Assembly (NCBI RefSeq): GCF_014633365.1
Contig: NC_068348.1
Location: forward strand, 12,852,311 to 12,916,310
Origin: Diospyros lotus
Lineage: Eukaryota; Streptophyta; Magnoliopsida; Ericales; Ebenaceae
Direction: 5' to 3'
DNA: 64,000 nt
Below, one piece after another: positions 25,349 to 36,300 of the stretch (positions are counted from its first letter, which is position 1; each line of letters starts with the position of its first letter). The notes beneath the pieces were generated by a model that was not told the origin of the DNA, did not search any database, and worked only from the letters and a program-made list of their open reading frames with translations. A program made the translations under genes and the position numbers.

Positions 25349-25450
25349 GTTAGGAAGGTCAAAGGTAACCATTGTGCATGGTAGGACCTCAAGGCCGAGT
25401 GTGAATGGCCATGAAGGCTGGTGCCTGTGAAGTTTGAGATGCAACGACCA
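25349..25450. repeat. inverted copy of element A internal DNA at a breakpoint
   Basis: About 102 bp equals the reverse complement of 18819-18922 with one mismatch seen (position 25411-25420 region). It joins the truncated LTR on the left, sharing TT at the seam, and the copia fragment on the right. This looks like filler DNA copied during break repair. Confidence 0.85.
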
Positions 25451-25679
25451 GGCCATGCCTAGCGTGCGTGGGCCCTCTTGGCCGCATCTTTCGATGCCCC
25501 GGCGCATCCGTATGCACCCCGAACCCCGTTTTTTGCTTTTTCGTGTCATACACGAACTTTTGCCCTTCACCCAAAAACGTTTTGCAATCCAAAAATACGA
25601 ACGCAACAATTATTTAATTATTTCACAAATAATAACATAACCAAATCCGCACGTAAGGAATTGAAATATTTCGACGATG
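25451..25679 (-). mobile_element. copia element G: 5' leader fragment
   Basis: The 229 bp downstream (minus sense) of the PBS at 25680-25691 is the start of the internal region of a copia element. No gag motif is reached before the truncation at 25451. The 103-aa frame across 25298-25609 is a chimera of three sequences and not a gene. Confidence 0.6.
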
Positions 25680-25691
25680 GCTCTGATACCA
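25680..25691 (-). other. primer binding site of copia element G
   Basis: GCTCTGATACCA on the plus strand, exact initiator tRNA-Met priming site on the minus strand, 1 bp from the LTR end. Confidence 0.85.
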
Positions 25692-26081
25692 CTGTAAGTA
25701 AAGCAAGATCGCTACGGGGTAAACAGCGTAGTTCAAAATTTTGAACTTACCCCGATCCCGGCGATTGGATCAACGTCAAAATTAAATCATTCACAAACAA
25801 ATAAATAAATCTAACCTTTAGATTATCAAGTCGTTCGCAGATTCGAGCCATCTAGCGTCCGGCCTTTAACTCATGATACGCGGCACGCGTCCGTTGGTAA
25901 GGTGAGCGGAATAGGAGTGCTAGCTCCTTCTCCTTTGCGCGGCTTGTTTATGGACGGTAAAAGAACACCCACGTTTCAAATCGATGCAAAAAGAAATGGG
26001 AAGAGTGAACGGCAATACGTTTTTCAACTCTTAAAAAATGACACCAAAAACCACTTAAATTTTGGGCAACCCATAAAGGGA

Positions 26082-26089
26082 TATTTATA
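26082..26089 (-). promoter_or_regulatory. TATA box of copia G LTR
   Basis: TATTTATA on the plus strand, reading TATAAATA in the element sense. Confidence 0.5.
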
Positions 26090-26240
26090 GTGAAATATCC
26101 TAGGGTTTCTAAAACCCTAATGGATTGGGCTAGCCCATTAATTCTAATTTAATTAGAATATTAAGTGGGCTTATTCTAGTCCAACTACAAATATAATTAA
26201 ATGGCCCAAATCCTTTTATAGGTTTAAATAAAATATTTTG

Positions 26241-26456
26241 GCCCAAATCTAATTTAAGCCCAAATATAATATTTAATATTTAGCCCAAATCTAATTTGGT
26301 CCAAATATAATATTTAATATTTGGCCCAAATCTAATTTAGTCCAAATATAATATTTATTTTAATATTTGGCCCAGATCCAATTTAGTCCAAATATAATAT
26401 TTAATTTAATATTTGGCCCAAATCTAATTTAGTCCAAATATTAACTAAGCCCAAAA
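26241..26456. repeat. five tandem units of 41-46 bp in copia G LTR
   Basis: Units begin GCCCAAATCTAATTT at 26241, 26283 and 26324, then at 26370 (one base changed) and 26416. They contain TCCAAATATAATATTTAAT. The longer units carry an extra TTTAA. Confidence 0.85.
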
Positions 26457-27812
26457 TTATTTTATTTCCTATTTGCCACTCCAACAAATAGAAAATCATT
26501 AAATTAGAAACTCCTTCCTAATTTAATCAATTGCCATTTTTAGGAAACTCTTTCCATTATGACGACTCCTCATCATATCGACCTCATTACGTCTATTTGT
26601 TCTTTTTCCGTGAGAACCTACGACGGCACAACTTCTTGCCGAAGTGTCCCACTTAACCATACGTTCACTCTCCTAGTTTAAGCTAGGGACCGTGCCTATT
26701 GCGTATGACTCATTAGGCTTCCGAATATGTTGGCAATGTGTCAGTACGAACACATAAGACAAGATTGGCCTCTAGCAAGGCATCATGCCTACCCAATTAT
26801 TCAGAAGGATTCATAATCCGCAAATAACCTTTCACGAGCATGGTTATCGTGTAATTCGATTCTCTCGTCAATGTATCTTATGTGATCTCAAGTATGGCGA
26901 TGTGTTTCTTGATAACGATCACATGAGTTTTCTTCGGTCTTCCAGATATCTTTACTTAATTAGAAAGTAAATCAATAACTCCTTATTGATCTCCTTCACC
27001 ATGGCCATGGATTTAAAGTGAATATCTACCGAAAGCGCCTTAGATACATCATCCTCTATCAAGGGATAGACGAGTCCCATCTTGGTTATACACCCATCTC
27101 CATAAGCCTCACGATATACCCAACGATCACCCACATGCAGCCTTTGTCTAGGCCCATCGAAACGATGTCAAAGCATACCGGTCTTCTTATGAGATGACCG
27201 TGACAACCTCAGGTCCAAGGATTAGTTACACCCATCTCGTATGAGAATTCCATCAACATATAATCAAAATGGATTCTCATGGCGAGTCATGTCCAGTGAC
27301 ATGTTCTCCAACATTGGTCACCTATGTACTTGTCTAGGCATCCCCATGCCTATGGGTGTGAGACCCCCATTGCTATCACATAGCAAAAACATAGCACATA
27401 CAAGTCTTACCGCAATTGTCAATGTCCATTCTTGACATTGCTACAACTTGGGACGTTTAATGATGTCTAGAAACTGTGATGCATCATCTCACATCTTTAT
27501 AGATTAATCACAGTATACATCATATGGACTTCTATCTAGTTTCATTCGGTTATTACAATAATAACAAGAAACTAATAGAATGACTTCTTGTGAATTTGAA
27601 TAACTCTTTATTCAATTAATAAACATGATTACAATTGTCAGTGTACAACGTGCCCAATCTGATTGGGTCTAGAGCACCTACACTAACACCCCCTCTTATC
27701 ATCAAGCGTCGAGCTAAATGGGCTTTGAAATCCTTGAAATGGGCCGCAGGATCTCCGGAGCGGGTCACTAGACTCTCGCCAAGATTATCACGTTGCCTCC
27801 CTCACCCTTCAA

Positions 27813-27820
27813 TATAAATA
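27813..27820 (+). promoter_or_regulatory. TATA box of Tat 5' LTR
   Basis: TATAAATA, conserved at 51147-51154 in the 3' LTR, each followed by CAAGGTC. Confidence 0.65.
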
Positions 27821-27960
27821 CAAGGTCTTGTCTCCATCACAAGGTACGCACTTTTGAACTATTCAAGTACAATTTCCCACTTTTTCTCGAGATCTGATTT
27901 AAGCATCGGAGGGTTTACGCAGGGACCCCCACTCGCATCCTAACGGTGCTCTCGTTTTGT

Positions 27961-28065
27961 AAGCGACTCGATTATCCAAGGCCACTCGGTTATCTAAGGC
28001 TACTCGGTTATCCAAGGCCACTCGGTTACCTAAGGCCACTCGGTTATCTTAGGCCACTTGATTAT
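27961..28065. repeat. about 20-bp tandem array in Tat 5' LTR
   Basis: Six variants of the unit GGCCACTCGGTTATCTAA. The 3' LTR has only about three and a half (51297-51360). Confidence 0.8.
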
Positions 28066-28192
28066 CAGACCCACTAGATCGCTAGATCTATCAGATCCAC
28101 TAAGTCATCAGCTTGTTAGATTATCAACCCTACCAGACCATCAGCTCTGTTGTATCACCAGATTTGCTAGACTCCCAGATCTAGTTGCTCAT

Positions 28193-29544
28193 TGTTAGGC
28201 TAATTCGCAAGCGTACGAATCGCACAAGTAATATAATGAATGAGCAGAGTGTCGATTCCACGAGGATTGGATTAAGTACCAAAATTGGATTAACTTTAAT
28301 ATTATTTAGACTATAAAAAATTAGATGAATTTGAATAAATTAAATTAATGAGAACTAAACTTAAACTCAAATTTAAAAACAATTTAACTTGGATAAAATG
28401 GAGGCAACTAGGGTGTTTCGAATCCACTTATTAATCTGTCTTAATTTTTAATCAATTGGGTTTCTATCAATTCAATAGGGTGAATATCTAAATTGGTTAG
28501 TTTCTTTCTCAAGATTTACTAACCTAATTAAATCTCAATTTGTTAACAATCAACCTATTTTTCAATAGTTATAACAAACCAAAATTCATTGTTAAGTTCC
28601 AATTCATTATCCCTCATAAGATTCAAGTATCAAATCCCTTATCAACTATTTATCTTATGAAATTTATTACTTCAACCTATTATGAAAATCACCTATCGAT
28701 CTCAAATCATAATACAAAATTAATTAAATGATGGTTAAATCACTTAATTGCATAAAGAACAAGTAATAAATAATTGAAATCACAAAAATAAATCCAATTA
28801 ATAAAAATTAAGAATTCATAACAAGCTTCATCTCAAACCCTAGTTAAATAAAATTAGTTCATGATAGAATTAATGAAAACCAGAATAACAGTTATTGAAA
28901 AGAAAATAAGAGCTCCCTGTGCGCTACTTTAATACAAAATATGTATATATATTATGTGTGCAGCAGCTTTCTCCAATCTTCAAAGCCTTCTGTGCGCCTC
29001 CAATTTCTTCGATTGCATCCACTATGCACCATTGAGTCTCACTAAAATCCTTAATTTCTTGTGCGCCACGCCGCCCAGCCTCTTGCTTCCAATTCTGCCG
29101 TGCAGCCACCTCCTATTTCCTCCTTTCTCTTTTATAATATATAATATATATGTGTGTGTGTATGGAGCCCCACCCCCCAAATCTCCATCTTCACGCCATT
29201 GTATAATATAATATATAATATAATATATAATATATGATATAATAAAATATAATATTTAATATACTATTAATCATATTACATCAATTATATTATAATATTA
29301 ATTATTTATAATACTTATTTTTTTATTATAATATTAATTTAAGATATTAATTTTGAAATTAATTTTATAATTTTTTTTTTCTTTTTATGCCCGAATCTTC
29401 GATATATCATCATTTGTTGGGTTCCTACAAAAAGAGATTAAAATGATGTAAAATCTATATAAACACACATTTTTTGTAGGAAAAAAATAGTACAAGGTTA
29501 AGATGAAAAGTAGATAAAAATATGCATACAATTAAACCTTATCA
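28193..29544 (-). mobile_element. LTR-like insertion, probably Athila-type solo LTR
   Basis: Flanked by CTCAT at 28188-28192 and 29545-29549, with TG...CA ends. On the minus strand it begins TGATAAGGTTTAATTG and ends in a stretch containing GTGCGATTCGTACGCTTGCG. Similar sequence sits at the LTR end of many plant Athila-type gypsy elements, from memory of the family. It is 1352 bp, very AT-rich, with AT simple repeats at 29130-29260. No coding sequence is visible. A non-LTR-derived short element is possible. Confidence 0.6.
29130..29260. repeat. AT-rich simple repeats
   Basis: TATAATATA units and a short GT run; the frame at 28954-29211 overlaps this and is not a credible gene. Confidence 0.7.
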
Positions 29545-29637
29545 CTCATCAAGATTCTCATCATTGAAGGCATGACTCCTGAGACTTCTACATCTACCCA
29601 CAATCAAAAATAGATTGTTGTATTTTAGCAACAACAA

Positions 29638-29655
29638 TTGACGTCGTCTATGGGA
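29638..29655 (+). other. primer binding site region of Tat element
   Basis: TTGACGTCGTCTATGGGA, close to TTGGCGCCGTCTGTGGGA, the usual Tat-group sequence after the 5' LTR. It starts 1 bp after the LTR end at 29636. Confidence 0.7.
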
Positions 29656-30739
29656 AATGCAAGACAAAAGTCAATTTCAGAATGGTAAACACCCATGGAC
29701 ACCAATGAACTCTCTCTCAAGGCGTAGAAACGCGCCTATCACCACAAAATTCTCAACAATAGGGAGCGCCTCCCATTATTCCAGATTCTCACCCACAAGT
29801 AGCACCTCTGCCCCCTAATAATGTTCAACCCCAAGGAGGTGATCGATCCATTTCCCCAGGCTAGCAAGTGGGGAATCAATCAGTCCAACCTCCACTAAAC
29901 ATTGGCTCGAGATCTCTTCCCACTGATCAAGCGGGAACTTCACGACAGTCGTCACGCATGGTCCCTTGGGAAGAGTACGAAACATTGAGACAACAACATG
30001 TTGAGGGTATGCAGGCACTTCGAGACATGACAGACATACTCCAAGGAATGATGCCTGGAGGGACGTTACCTGATACGTTGAAAAGGTTTATGCCATCGCC
30101 TGAGCCTCAACCTAAGGTGGGAGTTGATTCTTACCAGGAGGCCACTCTTATAATACCCCATAGTTTCGTAAAGATGCCACGCATTTTAAGTGAGTTTAAA
30201 ATACCGAAAAATATGTTTGAAATGGAAACAAGTGACCAAATCAGTTGTAGGGAGTGCCCTACAGCTTAGATACCTAAGGATAAGGGTATATTTTTTATGA
30301 GCGTCTCGAGGCGAGATTTATGACGCTGAAAGAAATCAGATCAGAGATGGTTTTTCGATTAAGCTAAGTTGTAGCCTAAAATAGCCGAATGATGATAAGG
30401 GGCTTCGAAAAATCGTACATATCGAGTAATTTTGAGTTATTAATTTTGAGATTTTGAGTATCTCGATAAATTTTATGTTTGAGGGTGTAAATATAATTAG
30501 AGAATTATCCAAACAAAATAAGAATAAAATTAAGAGCTTATGTGGTAAAATATTAAAGTTGAGGACTTGAAATAAGGGCCAAAATGTTATTTGGAAGAAG
30601 TTGGGTAATTAGCTTGGATTTCAAAAGTTAAATCCATTATAGTTTTGGATTTGAAAAGCCATTCAAATATATCTTTGAGTCTTTGGAGTCCATGGCTTAG
30701 ATTGTGACAAGTGGCATAATGTGATTGGTTGAAGAAATC

Positions 30740-30747
30740 TATAAAAA
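30740..30747 (+). promoter_or_regulatory. TATA box of chromovirus 5' LTR
   Basis: TATAAAAA followed by GGCACCATG; conserved at 37771-37778 in the other LTR. Confidence 0.65.
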
Positions 30748-31514
30748 GGCACCATGAGTTGTTCTCAAATCATTCCAAGAAAGTTTGAGAGTTGAGGAAC
30801 TCTAAGAGGAGGAGCTTGCTCTAGAAAGAGAGGAGGAATTTCAGCAAGAAGGCGGGAATAAATCGAAAGAGAAGCCGGGGAGAACGAGCCTCATCGGAGT
30901 TACGAGCCTTAGCTGGAATTCACCAAAATCAGTCTGAAAAAAATTGAGGTAAGTCCAATTTTTTTGATAATCCTATAGAGGGGGAAGAGAGGGTCACATA
31001 GGTTCAAACAGGGGTCGAATTGGAGCTAAAATGAGGAAGTTATGGCCGAAATACCAAATCGAGGCGAAGTAGTCCGAAACTGTTGTGCAGTGCATGAGAT
31101 ACACGCGCCAGAAAATAGCTGAGCGTGAGGGCGCATGGCCAACTTTCCTAGGGCGTGTGAGAGGTCCATTTTTCTTCAAATTTTCCAGTTATGCCCCTAC
31201 TTTAATGCCCTTCAATCTTATATAAAAATATTTGAGGTTAGGTTTACTGAAACACGTGTTTTCTACAGAAACCTAGGCCGTTTGCTGTGAAATTATACTG
31301 TCCAAGAGATAAACCAACAACGTGATACTCCTATACTCCAAATCCTATTTTTTATTCTCTTATGAGAGACTTCTATTGCATGAGACGTATTTTGTGAAGT
31401 TCTTGTACGTAGACTCTTCTTATTCTCTTACGTGAAATCATGTTGCATATATGAACTGTATTTTTCTGAAAAATATATGTTGTTGGCTTTTTAACTCTTG
31501 CATTTATAAAATTC

Positions 31515-31868
31515 GTGTGGCCATATTGTTGTAACTATTTGTTGTTGGCCGAGGGCAAAAGTCGGATATCTCCCGAGAGGCGCTATGCGTGCGCCATTGA
31601 GAAAGCTCTCGTGGGGAAGACCGTGAGTCTAAGGAACAACAGATGTGGTGCTTGCATGAGTTCTATGAGGTCGGGCCGAAGTGACATGGTTAGGGACCTC
31701 CCGAGAAGAGCTATGCGTGCACCATTAAGAAAGCTATCGTTGGAGGAGGCTAACATGTTCACGAGGCACTTTAGAGTAGTTCTCGTTGTCTTCTCATACA
31801 TTTTATACCTGATCATGCATCGATATAAACTATTTTTGGAGTTTCTCACTAGAAGATTCATCTTCTAA
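31515..31868 (+). other. 117-aa open frame inside the LTR
   Basis: An ORF of 117 codons, kept at the same length in the 3' LTR (38549-38902), with an antisense frame of 92 codons open in both. It starts about 0.77 kb after the TATA box. It contains two related segments (CAIEKALVGK-like and MRAPLRKLSLEE-like) from the 46-bp direct repeat, and a hydrophobic stretch near the C-terminus (FRVVLVVFSYILYLI). I recognise no family. Given two recent LTR copies, chance is a fair explanation. Confidence 0.2.
31851..31866. repeat. perfect stem-loop in chromovirus 5' LTR
   Basis: AGAAGAT-TC-ATCTTCT, 7-bp arms; the same at 38885-38900. A related stem AGATGAT-TC-ATCATCT is at 62975-62990. Confidence 0.75.
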
Positions 31869-32319
31869 TTGGATTATGTCCCTAGAATATTCAAACGTTC
31901 CAGGTTTGACGAGCGGCTCTAAGGGAAAGGAGGTAGCGGAAGAATTAGCTTAAATTACTATCTGTAGCATGATTAGCATATTTTTGTTTATGTACGAACC
32001 TATGTAATTTTGGATACGTTTAAGATGTTCAGTTATCACTTGATAATGTCCATGTAATATATTTTGTCGACGTCTTGAACAATTTTATGATAAATAAAGT
32101 ATTATGGTTGTGAACCATATCAGGTTCGATCTAGCTTCTGCATTCAAGATTTTAATGCCTGTCTTAGCTATTTGATTATTGGGTTTGTTAAGTTGAGAAG
32201 GTGAAAATTAGGGTTTTTGGGATATTATGTGATGTATGACAGCTATTGTGATATGAAAAATTTTTATATTCCCGAAATCCTAAGTTATAACAGGCTTAAG
32301 AAATTTGGGGTGTTACAGT

Positions 32320-32331
32320 TGGTATCAGGGC
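32320..32331 (+). other. primer binding site of chromovirus
   Basis: TGGTATCAGGGC, one mismatch from the initiator tRNA-Met priming site, 2 bp after the LTR. Confidence 0.85.
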
Positions 32332-32496
32332 AAACCTAAGGAAAAGTTCGCATATGGCTAGATGAGTAAAGCCACCGTAAGTTTTGGAAATTAGGTTAGG
32401 ATTTTTGAAATATTTAGTGGCATACTCTTGTTGCTTATTCAATTTGAATTGTGTCATGCCATGATGATTTAATAGATCGCCCTGTCTTCTTGCTAG

Positions 32497-33368
32497 ATGG
32501 TGAATACAAGAAGGAATAGGCGCGAGAGAGGCAATGGCGAAGAAAGCAACACCAACCCACACCCAGGTGGTGGTATGGGAGGTCAAAAAGATGCACGAGC
32601 TGACGTTGGTGAAGGCCGGATTGATAGGATCGAGAGAATCCTAGAAGGCATGGTTGGGCGAATTTTGGAGTTGCTGCTCGAGCAAAGAAGAGTAGATTCC
32701 TTGGAGAGGTATCTACGACAAAACCCGCCAGTATTTCGAGAAAAATCGGCAGATGACCCCGCAATTAGTGAATACTAGTTGGACCAGACCGAAAAGATCC
32801 TACAAAGATTGAGAATCCTGAATGAAGACAAGGTTGAGTGTGAGACTTATATGCTGGAAGAGGAAGTTGCCCAATGGTAGAGGTCTATGCAGCGAGCGAT
32901 ACCTAATCGAACAGGATCTCAGGGGTCAGCAATAGATGTAGAATTGGGGGAGGCACCCTAGATGTCGTGGGAATGGTTTAAGGAGCTATTCAACGGGAAA
33001 TTCTTTCCCACTTGCTAGAAGTTGGCTAGAGCTCGAGAGTTTATGAACTTACGCCAACGGCCAAATATGTCTGTGGCCCAATACGAGGCTGAATTTTTAT
33101 GGTTAATTAAGTATATGCCGTTATACGAGATGAACGATGTGGAAAAGGGACGAAAATTCTTACAAGGCTTGCGAATCGAATTTCAACAGCTGATGAGCCT
33201 AGTCCATGTGGAGTCTTATGCAGACATAGTTTTCAAAGCTATGACGGCCGAGGAGAATATGACGCGGGTGGCAGAACTAAAGGCCACAACTGTTCAAACT
33301 GGAGGACAATTAAAGAAATCCCACTTGACTGGATGGGAAGATCATGAAAAAGGGCAAGGCATTCTTTA
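32497..33368 (+). pseudogene. chromovirus gag (N-terminal and capsid part)
   Basis: The ATG at 32497 opens an R-rich N-terminus, MVNTRRNRRERG. The capsid part at 33022-33340 contains NLRQRPNMSVAQYEAEFLWL, typical of chromovirus Gag (usually LRQGxMSVxEYxxxF), and ARF-like RKFLQGLR. In-frame stops lie at 32776, 32878, 32959 and 33016. Near 33345-33356 the frame shifts in the run CATGAAAAAGGG, so zinc knuckles continue in the next frame. Confidence 0.82.
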
Positions 33369-36300
33369 AATGCAAGAAGAGGCACCCGGGCAAGAGGTGT
33401 GATGGCCAAAGCATTGTCTGTTACACCTGTGGACAGCCCGGGCATACTTCCAGAAATTGCTTGAAGGGAATAGTCCAAGAAGGTAAGGCCATAGCAGTGG
33501 CACCAGTGAATGTGATTTGCTACAATTGCAACCAGCACGGGCACATCTCGAGGAATTGCCCGAAGAAGAAAGAGCAGCTACTAAGGATTGAAGAGGGAAA
33601 GGGGACCAGACAGGGCCGAGTCTATAACTTGACCAAGGAGGATGTAGAGGCGAATCCTGCAGTTATCCAAGGTACTCTCTTCATTTTGGATACTCCTGTG
33701 CATGCATTGATAGATCCAAGGTCTACTCATTCTTTTATATCGCATGCTTTGGCTGGGAGTTTGAGAGTAGAAACCGAGTCTATGGGGTGTCTTATGGTGA
33801 TTTCGACACCTATGGGTAAAAGTATGAAGTCCTCAGAAATGGTGAGGGGATGCAAAATTAGCCTGAGAAATGTTCGATTCCAGGCTGATCTGATTCTGTT
33901 AGAAGTATATGACTTTGACATAATCTTAGGGATGAACTTCTTGTCCAAGTACGACGCTAATATAGACTGTCGTAGGAAGATAATGACCATAAGAAAACTC
34001 GAGGAAGGGTGGGTCAAATTTTAGGGGCAAGGCAACCCCGACGTTGGAAAGATAATTTCAGCAATAAAGGCAGTGAAGTTGCTGAGTCGAGGAGCTCATG
34101 GATTCATAGCTTATGCTTAGTTAGAAGAAAGAGAGGTACCGAAGCTCAATGAGGTGCGAGTGGTACGAGAATATGAGGGCGTGTTTCCAAAAGAATTACC
34201 GGGACTACCTCTACCTCGGGAAATCGAGTTCTCAATTGAGTTAGTGCTAGGAACCCAGCCGATATCAATTTCACTATACCGAATGGCTCCAGCAGGGATG
34301 AAAGAATTGAAAATTCAGCTACAAGAGTTGACTGTTAAAGGGTTCATTAGGCCAAGCACGTCGCCATGGGGCGCACCAGTGCTATTTGTAAAGAAGAAAG
34401 ACGAGAGTCTAAGGATGTGCATTGACTACAGTCAGCTAAATAAGGCCACTGTTAAGAACAAGTACCCGCTCCCAAGAATAGACGAGTTATTTGATTAACT
34501 ACAAGGAGTGAAGGTGTTCTCGAAGATTGATTTGAGATTCAAATATTATCAGCTGAGAATTAAACCAGATGATGTTCCGAAGACGGCATTTCGGTCGAGG
34601 TATGGCCATTTTGAGTATTTTGTAATGCCATTCGGATTAACTAATGCTCCAGCAGCATTTATGGATCTTATGAATAGAGTTTTCAAGCCCTACCTGGATC
34701 AATTTGTGATCGTTTTCATAAATGATATATTGGTGTATTCTTCGAACGAGAGTGACCACGAGGAGCACTTGAGAATAGTGCTAGGAACCCTCAAGAAACA
34801 CCAATTGTATGCCAAGTTCTCGAAGTGAAAGTTCTAGCTATCCCAAGTGGCGTTTCTTGGGCATGTGATCTCAGCCGAAGGAATCTCAGTGGATCCAGCT
34901 AAGATTGAGGCTATTCGAGGATGGAAGCAGCTGACGTGCATGACCGAAGTACAAAGCTTTTTGGGATTAGCAGGCTACTATCAAAGATTCATGGAAGGGT
35001 TTTCGAAAATAGCTGCACCTATGACAAAGCTCATACAGAAGGAGGTAAAGATCGAATGGACTGCAAAGTGCGAGGAAAGATTTCAAGAGCTCAAGGATAG
35101 ACTGACCTTGGCACCTGTGCTGGCAATGGCTAGTGGGCCCAGTGGATATGTTCTATACACCGATGCCTCGAAGGTTGGTTTGGGCTGTGTATTGATGTAG
35201 CATGGTCGGGTGATCGCATATGGATCATGCCAGTTGAAGAGACACGAAGTGAACTACCCAACGCATGACTTGGAGCTGGCAGCGGTGGCATATGTTCTGA
35301 AGCTATGGAGGCACTACCTATATGGAGAGATGTTCGATGTATTCACAGACCACAAAAGTCTAAGGTATGTGTTCTCGTAGAAAGAGTTGAACATGAGGTA
35401 GCGATGATGGATGGAGTTCCTGAAGGACTACGACTGCACCATCTTATATCACCCGGGGTATGCCAATGTGGTAGCTGATGCTTTGAGTAGGACTGTGCCT
35501 ACTGTTATGATCGGGTTGATGGCCCAAGAGTGGCTGCTGATTGAGGCTTTTAGCCTAATGATGGTGAGTGTAGTGCCGAAGGGATCTTCTGCCCTAGTAG
35601 TTGGCCTTGCGATTCGGCTGGATCTAGAGACTGAGATACGTGAGGCTAGTGGAAGTGACCGACGTATACGTCTATGGGTAGATAAGCAAGGTCAGCCCAA
35701 GAGTTTGGATTTTGAGATGCGAAATGGCATTCTCAGGTTTCGAGGTAGAGTGTACGTGCCAAACCTTCAGGAGTTGAGGCAGAAAATTCTGGATGAAGTC
35801 CACAAAGCTAAGTATACCGTGCACCCAGGAGCCACGAAGATGTATCGAGATCTTTGGGAAATCTATTGGTGGCCGGGGATGAAAGCTAGCGTGGCTAGGA
35901 GGGTTGCACAATGTGATATATGCCAAAGGGTAAAGATTGAACACCAGAAACTCGCAGGGTTGATGAGACCTTTGGAAGTTCCTGAGTGAAAATGGGAACA
36001 TATCACGATGGATTTCATGACAGGATTTTCGAAGAGTTAAAGGGGATATGATGCCATTTGGGTGGTGTTAGACAAGTTGACAAAGTTAGCGTATTTCCTG
36101 CCTACGAGGATGGATCAACCGGTACGAAAATTCACAGAGCAATATGTTAAGGAAATCGTACGACTCTATGGTGCGCCGGTAAGTATAGTTTCAGATCGGG
36201 ACCCGAGGTTCACCTCGAGATTTTGGGAGAGTTTGCAGGAATTCATGGGGACCCAGCTAAAATTGAGTACGACTTATCACCCCCAAACTAACGGGCAATC

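Larger units (their letters stand above)
25693..27688 (-). repeat. 5' LTR of copia element G
   Basis: On the minus strand it starts TGTTAGTGTAGGTGCTCTAG and ends CTTACA beside the PBS, so it is a complete 1996-bp copia LTR. A minus-strand TATA box is at 26082-26089. A five-unit array of 41-46 bp lies at 26241-26456. It inserted into the 5' LTR of the Tat element: similarity to the Tat 3' LTR resumes exactly at 27689. The rest of the element is missing. Confidence 0.85.
27689..29636 (+). repeat. 5' LTR of Tat element, truncated and interrupted
   Basis: It matches the 3' LTR from about 51025 onward. The left part is cut by copia element G. A 1352-bp element sits inside at 28193-29544. The TATA box is at 27813-27820, and a CCACTCGGTTATC tandem array is at about 27961-28060. 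It ends AACAACA just before the PBS. Confidence 0.82.
30149..32317 (+). repeat. 5' LTR of Tekay-like chromovirus
   Basis: It starts TATAATACCCC and ends GGGGTGTTACA. The TATA box is at 30740-30747 and the stem AGAAGAT-TC-ATCTTCT at 31851-31866. A direct repeat of about 46 bp begins at 31570 and again at 31698. The 5' dinucleotide is TA in both LTRs. Confidence 0.88.

Noticed and set aside
25298..25609. 103-aa minus-strand ORF
   Set aside because: It is a chimera across the element A LTR, the filler DNA and the copia G leader.
27961..28065. CRISPR-like array
   Set aside because: Units are contiguous tandem repeats without unique spacers, and lie inside a plant LTR.
32435..32764. Minus-strand frames opposite chromovirus gag
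   Set aside because: They are shadows of the sense gag frame, which has recognisable motifs.
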